NCBI GenBank assembly: GCA_965261535.1
Contig: OZ253469.1
Location: 930,001-994,000, forward strand
Source of the DNA: VXNE01 sp965261535
GTDB taxonomy: Bacteria > Pseudomonadota > Gammaproteobacteria > Pseudomonadales > Azotimanducaceae
Reading direction: 5' to 3'
Length of the DNA: 64,000 nucleotides
The notes below the pieces were generated by a model. The model was not told the origin of the DNA. It did no database searches and worked only from the letters and a program-made list of their open reading frames with translations. Shown in pieces: positions 16,807 to 26,726 of this stretch. A program made the translations under genes and the position numbers. Position 1 is the first letter of the stretch. The number at the start of each line of letters is the position of its first letter.

Positions 16807-17562
16807 CTACTCCGCTTTCCCCGCCAGGTCTTTCCCCGCCAGGTGTTGTCTCAACAATTCCCGATCTTCGGCGCAAAGTACCCGGTTCACCAACAGGTCC
16901 GGGCGACGCCGCCAGGTCCGCGCCAACGCCTGTCCCCGACGCCACCTCGCGATCACGGCATGGTCGCCGCTCAGCAGTACCGCAGGGACCTCGGCGCCAC
17001 GATATTCGGGCGGGCGCGAATAGTGGGGATAGTCTAACAGGTTGTCCACAAATGACTCACATTCTGTCGACGCCGGATTGCCGAGTGTCCCCGGCAACAG
17101 GCGCGCCACGGCATCGACAACGACCATGACGGCGAGTTCGCCCCCGGTCATCACGAAGTCGCCCAGCGACAGCTCCACGTCCACCTCGCGTTCGACGAAA
17201 CGCTCGTCCACGCCTTCGTAGCGGCCGGCCACGAACACCAGGTTGTTCAGACCGGCGAGTTCCGCGGCCATCGCCTGGTCGAAGCGGCGCCCTTGCGGGG
17301 ACATGTACACAGTCGTCACCGGCCCCGGGGCCGATGTTCGCGCCGCCTGGACAGCGGCGCACAGCGGCGCCACCGTCATCACCATGCCCGGGCCTCCGCC
17401 ATAGGAATGGTCATCCACCGAACGTCGACGGTCAGAGGCGAAATCCCGGGGATTGATGACGCGCAGCGACAGACCACCGTCGGCGATTGCGCGGGCCACC
17501 ACCCCTTCGCTGGTCAACGCGCGGAACATGTCCGGGAATATGCTGACGACCGCAGTCCACAT
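16807..17562 (-). CDS. trmD: tRNA (guanine-37-N1)-methyltransferase
   Basis: SPOUT methyltransferase that makes m1G37 and prevents +1 frameshifting. The 251 residues contain VSIFPDMFRALTSEGVV at the N terminus, DDHSYGGGPGMVM, the knot region (FVAGRYEGVDERFVE, ELSLGDFVMTGGELAVM) and LVNRVLCAE at the C terminus. Starts 6 bases after rimM and ends 6 before rplS. Confidence 0.97.
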   Translation of the reverse strand: MWTAVVSIFPDMFRALTSEGVVARAIADGGLSLRVINPRDFASDRRRSVDDHSYGGGPGMVMTVAPLCAAVQAARTSAPGPVTTVYMSPQGRRFDQAMAAELAGLNNLVFVAGRYEGVDERFVEREVDVELSLGDFVMTGGELAVMVVVDAVARLLPGTLGNPASTECESFVDNLLDYPHYSRPPEYRGAEVPAVLLSGDHAVIARWRRGQALARTWRRRPDLLVNRVLCAEDRELLRQHLAGKDLAGKAE

Positions 17563-17568
17563 GGCCCG

Positions 17569-18105
17569 TCAAACCGGATCTTCCCAATCCACGACGATCA
17601 CCGATCGGCGCAGGTCAACGTCCTTGATCACGGACCCGATGAAGGGGATCAATCTTTCGCTCGCCCCGTCGCTCACTACCAGCGCATCGTTGGCGCCGGT
17701 GGCCATGAGGTTTTCGACGCGGCCAAAGCGGTCGCCGACAACGGTAACCACGTCGAGTCCGATCAGATCGCGCCAGTAGTACTCGTCGGTGCCCGGTTCC
17801 GGCAACGCGGACTCCGGCACGCCGATGAGAACACCGCGCAGCGCCGCCGCCGCTTCGCGATCAACAACGCCATCCATGCGGCACAGGAAGCCACGGTCGT
17901 GTCTTCGCACGCTATCCGGGACAACCTCCGCCTCGCGCCAGGTGCCGTCGCCAAGAAAGCACCAGGGGACATAGCTCAACAGGTTCTCTGCGGGATCGGT
18001 GAAGGAGACGATCCGCAACAGTCCGCCGATTCCGTGGGGACCGGAAACTTTTCCGACCACGACCATGCCGTCGTCGCGTAACTGCGCCGCCGCCCGGATT
18101 GACAT
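17569..18105 (-). CDS. rimM: Ribosome maturation factor RimM
   Basis: Binds S19 and helps assemble the 30S head. ATG at 18105 gives 178 residues (MSIRAAAQLRDDGMVVVGKV), with the RimM N-terminal barrel (GKVSGPHGIGGLLRI) and the C-terminal PRC barrel (YYWRDLIGLDVVTVVGDRFG, then LIPFIGSVIKDVDL and VDWEDP). A longer frame begins at 18252, but it would encode a proline-rich stretch entirely inside the repeat element, so it is rejected. The gap to rpsP (183 bases) is unusual for this operon and is filled by that element. Confidence 0.94.
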   Translation of the reverse strand: MSIRAAAQLRDDGMVVVGKVSGPHGIGGLLRIVSFTDPAENLLSYVPWCFLGDGTWREAEVVPDSVRRHDRGFLCRMDGVVDREAAAALRGVLIGVPESALPEPGTDEYYWRDLIGLDVVTVVGDRFGRVENLMATGANDALVVSDGASERLIPFIGSVIKDVDLRRSVIVVDWEDPV

Positions 18106-18136
18106 TATGGCTACCTGCCGTCCGCTTAAGGGCAGG

Positions 18137-18292
18137 CTAACAGCCTGTCGGACTTGCCGCTCCAACGGCAAGATCGACAAGATGACAGGCGGGCGGGCGG
18201 GACAAAACGGGCGGGCGGGCGGGACAAAACAGGCGGGCTTGGGCGGGGGCAAAATACGGCGTCCGCCAGGTCGACGGATTTCGTGGCGCTAG
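18137..18292 (+). repeat. GC-rich palindromic element (family 2) between rpsP and rimM
   Basis: Starts CTAACA and contains CTGTCGGACTTGCCGC, a degraded partner arm CGGCAAG, two copies of GGGCGGGCGGGACAAAAC, then GGGCTTGGGCGGGGGC and the A-rich/T-rich palindrome, ending GTGGCGCTAG at the rpsP stop codon (TAG, 18289-18291). The layout matches 22237-22366. It lies inside a ribosomal operon, and its hairpins may act as processing or attenuation signals between rpsP and rimM. Confidence 0.8.
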
Positions 18293-18549
18293 TCCGACGC
18301 CGCGACTTCCCGCCGCGCGACCCCAATGAGTTGCATGACGCGTTCGGAAGGCCGGGCGCCCACTGACAACCAGTAGTCGATACGAGCCAGATCGATTCGC
18401 ATCCGCTCCTCATCGCCTTGCGCCAGCGGATTGAAGAAACCCACCCGCTCGATGAACCGTCCATCGCGCTTCGCCGACTTGTCAGCCACCGTCAAGTGGT
18501 AGAAAGGCCTTTTCTTCGCGCCGTGTCTCGCCAATCGAATCGTTACCAT
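18289..18549 (-). CDS. rpsP: Small ribosomal subunit protein bS16
   Basis: 86 residues: MVTIRLARHGAKKRPFYHLT, VADKSAKRDGRFIERVGFFNP and RIDYWLSVGARPSERVMQLI are the family signatures. Complete. Follows ffh by 67 bases. Its stop TAG lies in the terminal CTAG of a family 2 repeat. Confidence 0.98.
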   Translation of the reverse strand: MVTIRLARHGAKKRPFYHLTVADKSAKRDGRFIERVGFFNPLAQGDEERMRIDLARIDYWLSVGARPSERVMQLIGVARREVAASD

Positions 18550-18616
18550 TCGAATCGGCTCCCTATGGAAAGGCGCGCATATTACCGCAACCGGCGCACC
18601 TTGGCACGACCGCGCG

Positions 18617-19981
<1,365 letters not shown>

Positions 19982-20156
19982 TGGCGTCTCCCCGTGCCCC
20001 CGGTCGGCGAGCGAGAATTATAGTCCGTCGCGGGTTGACCGCGCGCTGTCACAAACGCATCCCGCAAAGGCGCTGGCGCAACGCGCGGACAATGTGCCAA
20101 ACTCCGACCATCATGCTCTCGCAATCGCGGGTGGCGGCGCGCCCGCCAAGCGGCCG

Positions 20157-20966
20157 ATGAATCCGGTTTATCCCGGTACCCTTGCAATACTGCTTTACGT
20201 CGCCGGATGCTACTCGCAGTTCCGCGCGCTCTCCGCGCGCGATCCAAGGCCATCGAAACCGCTGCTGGCTCTCTCCGTATTCGCTGTCGCTTTGCACGGA
20301 CTGTGCCTCGCACTGGTGTTCTACGCGAAGGCCGGCATCGACCTGTCGTTGTTTACGATCGCCTCGCTCATAGCGTTCGCCGCGACGCTGACGATCCTTG
20401 CCGCCTCCTTCGCGCAGCCTCAAGGCAGGTTGCAAAACCTGTATCTGTTCGTCTTTCCGTTGTCGATCATCGCCGTCGCCGGATCTCTGGCGTTCGGCGG
20501 AACGAAAGTGCGCCAGGTCCTTGACGGCGGCTTGCTGGCGCACTTGCTGGTTTCCATCTTCGCGTACACGCTGCTTACGGTCGCCGCGTTCCAGGCCATC
20601 CTTCTCCGGATACAGGAACGCCACATCCGCCACAAGGAGCCGATGGGGGTGATTCGCATCCTGCCACCCCTGGAAACGCTGGAAATCGCCCTGTTTCAGC
20701 TCCTGTGGGCCGGCTTCGCGCTGCTGACCGTTTCCATCGTGATCGGCTTTGTGTTTCTCGATAACGTGCTGGCGCGGGACGTGGTGTATCACACGGTGCT
20801 CGCGACCGTGTCCTGGTTGATCTACGTGGGTCTGTTGAGCGGCCACCTGGTCTTCGGCTGGCGCGGCAAGATGGCGGCGCGCTGGACCTTGGCGGCGTTC
20901 GGGTTGCTGGTGGTCGGGTACTTCGGCAGCAGGTTCATATTGGAGTTCGTGTTGGATACCGGATAA
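20157..20966 (+). CDS. CcsA/YpjD-type inner-membrane cytochrome c assembly protein
   Basis: 269 residues from ATG 20157 (MNPVYPGTLAILLYVAGCYS). Eight predicted membrane segments; the family histidines are seen in LLAHLLVSIFAY and SGHLVFGWRGK. This is the YpjD-like member usually found beside ffh and corB in gammaproteobacteria, related to CcsA/CcmC heme handling proteins; its exact role is not established. Divergent from ffh with about 175 bases between. The stop overlaps the next start (TAATG), so both are coupled. Confidence 0.85.
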   Translation: MNPVYPGTLAILLYVAGCYSQFRALSARDPRPSKPLLALSVFAVALHGLCLALVFYAKAGIDLSLFTIASLIAFAATLTILAASFAQPQGRLQNLYLFVFPLSIIAVAGSLAFGGTKVRQVLDGGLLAHLLVSIFAYTLLTVAAFQAILLRIQERHIRHKEPMGVIRILPPLETLEIALFQLLWAGFALLTVSIVIGFVFLDNVLARDVVYHTVLATVSWLIYVGLLSGHLVFGWRGKMAARWTLAAFGLLVVGYFGSRFILEFVLDTG

Positions 20967-22240
20967 TGGAAACACCCACGAGCGCAATGCTCCTTGCCAT
21001 TCTCCTGCTGACCGTCGCTTCGGCGTACTTTGCCAGTTCGGAAACGGCGATGATGTCGCTGAACCGTTATCGACTGCGGCACCTGGTCAAACAGGGCCAT
21101 CGCGGAGCGAGAAAGTCAGCGCGTCTTCTCAACCGCACCGATCGCCTGCTCGGCGTCATCCTGATCGGCAACAATCTGGTCAACAACATCGCCGCCACCA
21201 TCGCGACCGTGATCGCCATCCGCCACTTCGGCGATCTCGGTGTCAAGATCGCGCCGATCCTGCTGACGATCTTCTTTCTCATCTTTGCCGAGGTCGCACC
21301 GAAGACCGTCGCGGCGGAACGGCCCGAAACCATCGCCTTCCCTTCGTCGTTCGTCCTTGAACCTCTGCTGAAGTTTCTCCATCCCGCAGTAGCGTTCATC
21401 AACGCCATCGCGAATTTCGTCGTGAAGCCGTTCATCACCGGCGGCTCGAAGTCCTCCGAACCGCTGGGCGCGGAGGAACTGCGCACCGTCGTCAACGAGG
21501 GCACGCGGCTGTCCGGAGGTCGTCGGAACATGCTGCTCGGCATACTCGATCTCGAGCGGGTAACCGTGGACGACATCATGGTTCCGCGATCAGAAATCGT
21601 CGCCATCGACATCGACGCCGAGCAGGCCGAGATCGTCGAGCAAATCGTCAACTCGCAGCACACGCGCCTGCCCGTGCACCGGGGCGGAGAAAACAACGTT
21701 GTCGGGATGCTGCACCTGCGCCGCGCCGGTCGCTTCCTCATGAAGGAGGATTTCGATGCGAGCGACTTGCTGGAGGCGTCGGAAGAACCCTACTTCGTGC
21801 CGTCGGGGACGCCGCTGCACCAGCAACTGTTCAATTTCAAGAAGGCGAAGAGCCGGATCGCGCTGGTCGTCGACGAATACGGGGACATCGAAGGAATCGT
21901 CACACTCGAAGACATCCTGGAGGAGATCGTTGGCGAGTTCACCACCGACGTCGCGTCGGACATAGCGGAAATCCACCCGCAGGACGACGGTTCCTACGTG
22001 ATCGAGGGAGCGGCGCTACTGCGCGACATCAATCGCGCCCTGTCCTGGTCGCTGCCGATGGACGGGCCGCGCACGCTGAACGGGCTAGTCCTGGAGCACC
22101 TGGAGTTCATCCCGGAGTCAAACGTGTGCATGCGCATCGGGGACTATCTGATCGAAACCCTGCAAGTCACCGACAACGGCGTGCGCGGCGCGAAGGTGCG
22201 CCGCACACAGACGCCCAAGGACCCTTCCGGGGGGCGCTAA
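20966..22240 (+). CDS. CNNM/CorB-type magnesium transporter or regulator (HlyC/CorC family)
   Basis: 424 residues. The N-terminal DUF21/CNNM membrane domain covers about 1-150 (FASSETAMMSLNRYRLRHL, IGNNLVNNIAATIAT, FAEVAPKTVAAERPE). A CBS-domain pair follows (DIMVPRSEIVAIDIDAE, then LVVDEYGDIEGIVTLEDILE), and then a CorC_HlyC C-terminal domain (about 335-415). This layout matches CorB/YfjD proteins linked to Mg2+ export or resistance. Translationally coupled to the CcsA-like gene. Confidence 0.9.
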   Translation: METPTSAMLLAILLLTVASAYFASSETAMMSLNRYRLRHLVKQGHRGARKSARLLNRTDRLLGVILIGNNLVNNIAATIATVIAIRHFGDLGVKIAPILLTIFFLIFAEVAPKTVAAERPETIAFPSSFVLEPLLKFLHPAVAFINAIANFVVKPFITGGSKSSEPLGAEELRTVVNEGTRLSGGRRNMLLGILDLERVTVDDIMVPRSEIVAIDIDAEQAEIVEQIVNSQHTRLPVHRGGENNVVGMLHLRRAGRFLMKEDFDASDLLEASEEPYFVPSGTPLHQQLFNFKKAKSRIALVVDEYGDIEGIVTLEDILEEIVGEFTTDVASDIAEIHPQDDGSYVIEGAALLRDINRALSWSLPMDGPRTLNGLVLEHLEFIPESNVCMRIGDYLIETLQVTDNGVRGAKVRRTQTPKDPSGGR

Positions 22241-22366
22241 CATACTGTCGGACTTGCCGCATTAGCGGCAAGTCCGACAGGGTGGCGGGCGGGCGGGACG
22301 AAACAGTCGGGCTTGGGCGGGGGCAAAAAAACGGCGCCCGTTAGGGCGACGGTTTTTGTGGCTCTA
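22237..22366 (+). repeat. GC-rich palindromic element (family 2) between corB-like gene and leuA
   Basis: Begins CTAACA, where TAA is the corB-like stop, and ends at the leuA stop codon. The first part is a perfect 16-base-pair hairpin with a 4-base loop (arms 22245-22260 and 22265-22280). GGCGGGCGGGACGAAAC, GGGCTTGGGCGGGGGC and an A7/T5-flanked palindrome follow. It fills the whole space between two convergent genes, so it may serve as a bidirectional terminator. Confidence 0.85.
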
Positions 22367-24100
22367 CTGCCTGATCTTCCAGCGCCGATTGACGGCGGAG
22401 ACGATGGCCGACAACGAGGCGGTGATCGTGTTTCGGCTCATGCCGATTCCATAACAGCGCGTCTCAAAGTTGTCGATTGCCAGCAGACAGAGAGCCGCCG
22501 CGTCCTTGCCCCTGGACAAGGCGATTTCGCGATAATCGATGATGTTGAGCGGCTCGTTCAATGTATCGACCATGCCGTTGACAAACGCTTCGATGGGACC
22601 GCTGCCCCGGCCCGCGATGCGCACCGCGTTTTCCGACACCTCGAGCGTCGCCTCGCAGCACTGCCCGCCATCTTCCACTTGCGTGAGGTCATAGTCGATC
22701 AGTCTGTAGGGCCCGTCCTCGCACAGGTACTCGTCAATCAACGCCTGGAATATTTCATTCGCGAGCACTTCGCGGCACAGGCGCTCGGTCATGCGCTGCA
22801 CATGGCGGGAAAACTCCACCAGCATGTCGCGCGGCAGCGGCACACCGTAGTGCTCCTCAAGAATGAAGCCGACGCCACCCTTGCCGGATTGGCTGTTGAC
22901 GCGAACGGTTTCCTTGTACGACGAGCCAACATCGGCCGGATTGATGGGCAGGTACGGAACCTCCCATCTGTCGTCGCCCACCTGGGCCATGCCCTTTCGG
23001 ATCGCGTCCTGGTGCGAGCCGGAGAACGCCGTAAAAACCAAGTCTCCCGCATAGGGATGGCGTTCGTGCACGGGCAACTTGTTGATGGCCTCCACCGTCT
23101 CTCGAATGCGTGGCATATCGCGGAAATCAAGCTCCGGATCGACTCCCTGGGAGAACAGGTTCATGGCCAAGGTGACGATGTCACAATTGCCGGTGCGCTC
23201 TCCATTGCCGAACAACGTGCCTTCCACCCGCTCGGCACCCGCCATGAGCGCGAGTTCCGTCGCCGCGACCCCCGTGCCCCGGTCATTGTGCGTATGCAGG
23301 CTGACGACGACGCTATCCCGCGCCGGAAAGTTGCGGCAGAACCACTCGATCTGATCGGCGTACACGTTCGGCGTCGCCATCTCCACGGTGGACGGCAGAT
23401 TGACGATGATCTTTTCTTCCGGCGTCGCTCCCCACGCCTCGGCGACGGCCGCGCAGATGTCTGCGGCGAAGTCGAGTTCCGTGCCGGTAAAGCTCTCGGG
23501 CGAATATTCGAACGCGACGTTGGCGCCGGACAACGCCGAGAGCCCATCGCGGACAATCCTGGTCCCGTCCACGGCCAGTTTGATGATGCCTTCCCGCCCC
23601 ATGCGGAACACCACCCGCCGCTGCAGGGTAGAGGTCGAGTTATACAGGTGAAAGATGACGTTGGGCGCGCCGTCGAGGGCTTCGACCGTGCGCTCGATCA
23701 GTTCCGGGCGGGCCTGGCACAGCACCTGAACCGAAACGTGATCCGGGATGCGGCCCTCGTCGACAATGCGGCGAATGAAGTCGAAATCCGGCTGCGACGC
23801 CGCGGGAAATCCCACCTCGATCTCCGCGAATCCGACGGCCAGCAGCAAGTCCCACATGCGGATTTTTTCTTCCACGTTCATCGGATCGATGAGCGCCTGG
23901 TTGCCGTCCCGGAGATCGACGCTGCACCAGCGCGGCGCGCGCGTCAGCGTCGCTGCGGGCCAGGTGCGATCCGGCAAATCGATCGGCTTGAAAGCACGGT
24001 ATTTTTCGAACGGCATGGCACCGGCGCGCGCGCCGGCGGCACCGACCACGAACTCTTCACTTGGATGCATGGCGAATTTCTCCCGAATTCGTCCCGACAT
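22364..24100 (-). CDS. leuA: 2-isopropylmalate synthase, LeuA type 2
   Basis: Condenses 2-oxoisovalerate with acetyl-CoA, the first committed step to leucine. 578 residues, the longer form. The TIM barrel spans about 40-340, with the metal/substrate motifs RDGNQAL, GFPAASQPDFDF, SLHTHNDRGTGVA and the second signature EGTLFGNGERTGNCDI. The C-terminal LeuA dimer/allosteric domain runs about 440-570. Upstream lie a short leucine-rich frame and a sigma-70-like promoter. Ends exactly at a family 2 repeat. Confidence 0.95.
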   Translation of the reverse strand: MSGRIREKFAMHPSEEFVVGAAGARAGAMPFEKYRAFKPIDLPDRTWPAATLTRAPRWCSVDLRDGNQALIDPMNVEEKIRMWDLLLAVGFAEIEVGFPAASQPDFDFIRRIVDEGRIPDHVSVQVLCQARPELIERTVEALDGAPNVIFHLYNSTSTLQRRVVFRMGREGIIKLAVDGTRIVRDGLSALSGANVAFEYSPESFTGTELDFAADICAAVAEAWGATPEEKIIVNLPSTVEMATPNVYADQIEWFCRNFPARDSVVVSLHTHNDRGTGVAATELALMAGAERVEGTLFGNGERTGNCDIVTLAMNLFSQGVDPELDFRDMPRIRETVEAINKLPVHERHPYAGDLVFTAFSGSHQDAIRKGMAQVGDDRWEVPYLPINPADVGSSYKETVRVNSQSGKGGVGFILEEHYGVPLPRDMLVEFSRHVQRMTERLCREVLANEIFQALIDEYLCEDGPYRLIDYDLTQVEDGGQCCEATLEVSENAVRIAGRGSGPIEAFVNGMVDTLNEPLNIIDYREIALSRGKDAAALCLLAIDNFETRCYGIGMSRNTITASLSAIVSAVNRRWKIRQ

Positions 24101-24151
24101 GTTTGGGTTTTGACGGCAGGCCGAAGGCCCGGATGTAGAGGTATATGCCGG

Positions 24152-24208
24152 CTAGGCCGGCAGGAGAAGTGCCAGAGCCAGGGTGGACTCGGAGACGCGG
24201 CGGGTCAT
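24152..24208 (-). CDS. Candidate leuA leader peptide
   Basis: 18 codons, MTRRVSESTLALALLLPA, with five leucines (CTG, CTG, CTT, CTC, CTG) among residues 10-16, followed by TAG, 52 bases before leuA. GCCGGCCTAGCCGGC around the stop and GGGCCTTCGGCC further on can form hairpins. This fits a leucine attenuation leader, but no T-run follows the hairpins, so control by a classical intrinsic terminator is not supported. Seen: the frame and the promoter. Inferred: the regulation. Confidence 0.55.
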   Translation of the reverse strand: MTRRVSESTLALALLLPA

Positions 24209-24215
24209 GGCGCCG

Positions 24216-24243
24216 ACTATAGACCTGTTTCCGCGCTTGTCAA
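24216..24243 (-). promoter_or_regulatory. Sigma-70-type promoter for leuA leader
   Basis: On the minus strand TTGACA (24243-24238), a 16-base spacer, then TATAGT (24221-24216), close to consensus. Transcription would begin at about 24209-24208, at or one base before the leader ATG, so the leader would be translated from a leaderless or nearly leaderless mRNA. Confidence 0.65.
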
Positions 24244-24265
24244 CGCGACCACGGTCTTCGCGGTG

Positions 24266-25459
24266 CTATGCAGGCCCGAGGTTGCAGCGCACGGCGGCGG
24301 AGGCGGTTCTCGCCTTCCTGCGCGCCTCGTCGATGGATTCGCCGACCGCCAGGGCAACGCCCATGCGTCGCTCGCCCCGCACCTCGGGTTTTCCGAACAG
24401 GCGAATCTCCGTGCCCGGCGTCGCAAGGGCGTCATCGAGCCCGGTGTACGTCACCTGATCGGAGTCGCCACGCGCGATGATGACCGCGGAAGCCGCCGGT
24501 CCGCGCTGCACGATTTCCGGTACCGGCAAACCCAGTATCGCCCGGGCGTGGAGCGCGAACTGTGACTTGTCCTGGCTGATCATCGTCACCATGCCGGTAT
24601 CGTGCGGCCGCGGACTCACCTCCGAAAACAGCACCGCATCGCCCTTGATGAAAAACTCGACCCCGAATATCCCGCGGCCGCCCAGTTCGCCGGTGACCAG
24701 CGCCGCTATGCGCTGCGCCTCGGCGCGGGCCGCTTCGCTCATGGGTTGGGGCTGCCAGGATTCCCGGTAATCGCCGCCCTCCTGGCGATGCCCGATGGGT
24801 TCGCAGAAGGCCACCTGGCCGTCCCCGTAGCGCACGGTCAGCAGGGTGATTTCGTAGTCGAAGTCGACAAGACCCTCGACAATGACACGGTCGGCGGCAC
24901 CCCGCGCGGCGCTATGGGCTAGCCGCCACGCCTGCTGCGCATCGTCCCGCGCCGCCACGGTGGACTGTCCCTTGCCGGACGAACTCATCACCGGCTTCAC
25001 GATGCACGGCACGCCGATGTCGTCGATGGCGGCAAGATATTCCTCCTGGGTCTGGGCGAAACGATAAGGGGAAGTCGCAACGCCGAGTTCCTCCGCCGCG
25101 AGTCGGCGGATGCCTTCACGGTTCATGGTCAGGCGCGCCGCCCGCGCGGTCGGCACGATGTTGTAGCCCTCGCATTCCAGTTCCACCAGCGTCGGCGTCG
25201 CGATGGCTTCGATTTCCGGTACCACGAGGCGCGGTTGTTCCTCCTCGATCACGGCGCGCAGCGCTTCGCCATCCAGCATGTCGATCGCGTGGGCCCGATG
25301 CGCGACCTGCATCCCCGGCGCATCGGCGTAGCGGTCGACGGCGATGACTTCCACGCCAAAGCGTTGCAACGCGATGACCACCTCCTTGCCGAGTTCCCCC
25401 GAGCCGAGCAGCATCACCCGCGTCGATGTCCCTGATAACGGCGTGCCGATTTCGATCAT
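24266..25459 (-). CDS. purT: Formate-dependent GAR transformylase PurT
   Basis: ATP-grasp enzyme adding formate to glycinamide ribonucleotide in purine synthesis. The 397 residues show the N-terminal LLGSGELGKEV, ATP-grasp core KPVMSSSGKGQST, EGLVDFDYEITLL, CEPIGHRQEGGDY, GRGIFGVEFF and FSEVSPRPHDTGMVT, and a C-terminal domain ending ARTASAAVR. ATG overlaps the preceding carbonic-anhydrase-like gene by ATGA at 25456-25459, so they are coupled. Confidence 0.95.
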   Translation of the reverse strand: MIEIGTPLSGTSTRVMLLGSGELGKEVVIALQRFGVEVIAVDRYADAPGMQVAHRAHAIDMLDGEALRAVIEEEQPRLVVPEIEAIATPTLVELECEGYNIVPTARAARLTMNREGIRRLAAEELGVATSPYRFAQTQEEYLAAIDDIGVPCIVKPVMSSSGKGQSTVAARDDAQQAWRLAHSAARGAADRVIVEGLVDFDYEITLLTVRYGDGQVAFCEPIGHRQEGGDYRESWQPQPMSEAARAEAQRIAALVTGELGGRGIFGVEFFIKGDAVLFSEVSPRPHDTGMVTMISQDKSQFALHARAILGLPVPEIVQRGPAASAVIIARGDSDQVTYTGLDDALATPGTEIRLFGKPEVRGERRMGVALAVGESIDEARRKARTASAAVRCNLGPA

Positions 25460-26037
25460 TCTCGATCCGCCTCCTCCTGGCTTTGCATTTGTGTCTTGTA
25501 CAACTTGAAGTTATCGACGTAGAGATTTGAAAAAAATGTTATTTCTTCAATCTCTTCTACGGAAAGCTCACGCACGACCCGACCCGGAGAACCCAGAACG
25601 AGACTGCCATCCGGGATTTCCTTGCCTTCGGTCACCAAGCTGTTGGAGCCGATCAGGCAGTTCCGGCCGATCCTCGCGCCGTTCATCACCACGGCATGAA
25701 TACCGATGAGGGAGTTGTTGCCAATCGAGCAGCCGTGCACCACGGCATGGTGGCCGACCGTCACGCCGTCACCTATGGTCACCGGATACGTGTCGTCCAT
25801 GTGGACCACAGCGCAATCCTGAATGTTGGTATTCGCACCGATCATCACCGTGTCGTAGTCGCCGCGCACCACGGCGCCGAACCACACGCTGACGTTGTGG
25901 TGTAGCACCACCGCGCCGACCACGGTGGCGGACTCGGCCACGAAATAGTCGCCGCGCGTCACCACGCGCCGGTCGCCCAAGGCATAGATCACGCGCTTTC
26001 GCCCTCCCGCGACGGTGCCTGTCCCTTGCAGCCGCAT
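25456..26037 (-). CDS. Gamma-carbonic-anhydrase family hexapeptide protein
   Basis: About 193 residues from ATG 26037 (an upstream ATG at 26088 is also possible). Left-handed beta-helix repeats begin at SATVVGAVVLHHNVSVWFGAVVRGDYD. The metal-site pattern continues with NIQDCAVVHMDD, GDGVTVGHHAVVHGC and GNNSLIGIHAVVMN, giving the three histidines expected of the YrdA/CaiE-like gamma-CA family. Many such proteins bind metal, but activity varies. Coupled to purT. Divergent from the Nudix gene. Confidence 0.88.
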   Translation of the reverse strand: MRLQGTGTVAGGRKRVIYALGDRRVVTRGDYFVAESATVVGAVVLHHNVSVWFGAVVRGDYDTVMIGANTNIQDCAVVHMDDTYPVTIGDGVTVGHHAVVHGCSIGNNSLIGIHAVVMNGARIGRNCLIGSNSLVTEGKEIPDGSLVLGSPGRVVRELSVEEIEEITFFSNLYVDNFKLYKTQMQSQEEADRE

Positions 26038-26138
26038 TGTGTCGAAGCCGCGCGCGCAAATCCATCGAAGACCTTCGGATTCTGCCAAACGACCAGAGGA
26101 TAGAAGGGGCGGCGGTTCACCGGGCTATAATCGGTCGC

Positions 26139-26726
26139 GTGAACTATTGCAGCAGGTGCGGGGCGCCCGTATCGAAGAAAATCCCGCCGGGCGATGATCG
26201 CGAACGATTCGTCTGCCCCGGCTGCGGCACGATCCACTACGAGAATCCGAAGATCGTGGCGTGTTGCGTGCCCGTCTTCGAAGACCGCGTCCTGCTGTGT
26301 CGCCGCGCGATTGAACCGCGCCGGGGGCTCTGGACCTTCCCCGGGGGATACCTCGAGACGGGCGAGACAGTGTTCGACGGCGCCGCGCGCGAGACCTGGG
26401 AGGAAGCCCGCGCCCGTGTCGACGGCCACGGCCTGTACACCGTATTCAACCTGCCGCACATTTCGCAGGTCTACATGTTTTTCCGCGCCCGCGTGATCGA
26501 CGGCCGCTACGGCGTCGGCTCCGAAACCCTGGAAACGCGCCTCTTCCGCGAACCCGACATTCCCTGGAACGAACTCGCGTTTCCGGTCATCTCGAAAACG
26601 CTTGCGCATTACTTCCGTGATCGCCTGCGCGGGGTATTTCCCGTCCGCGTCGAGGACATCATCATCCAGGGCGCCATCGACAAGCATCCGACGCCGACCA
26701 GCCAGGATGGCGGCTCCGAGCCATAA
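26139..26726 (+). CDS. Nudix hydrolase with N-terminal zinc ribbon
   Basis: 195 residues from GTG 26139 (VNYCSRCGAPVSKK). A zinc ribbon with cysteine pairs CSRC and CPGC occupies residues 4-25. The Nudix box is GGYLETGETVFDGAARETWE-EA at about 68-90, with the RE--EE metal ligands intact. The fold ends by about 160. Substrate unknown; zinc-ribbon Nudix proteins include NADH and nucleotide pyrophosphatases. Overlaps the start of the next gene by 20 bases. Confidence 0.88.
   Translation: MNYCSRCGAPVSKKIPPGDDRERFVCPGCGTIHYENPKIVACCVPVFEDRVLLCRRAIEPRRGLWTFPGGYLETGETVFDGAARETWEEARARVDGHGLYTVFNLPHISQVYMFFRARVIDGRYGVGSETLETRLFREPDIPWNELAFPVISKTLAHYFRDRLRGVFPVRVEDIIIQGAIDKHPTPTSQDGGSEP

Noticed and set aside
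18106..18252. N-terminal extension of RimM from ATG 18252
   Set aside because: The added residues are coded entirely by a repeat element and are absent from the RimM family; ATG 18105 gives the right length.
22313..24565. A 750-codon open frame on the + strand
   Set aside because: It is antisense to leuA, which has clear family motifs; it begins inside a repeat element and its residues (His/Arg/Asp-rich) are typical of a high-GC shadow frame.
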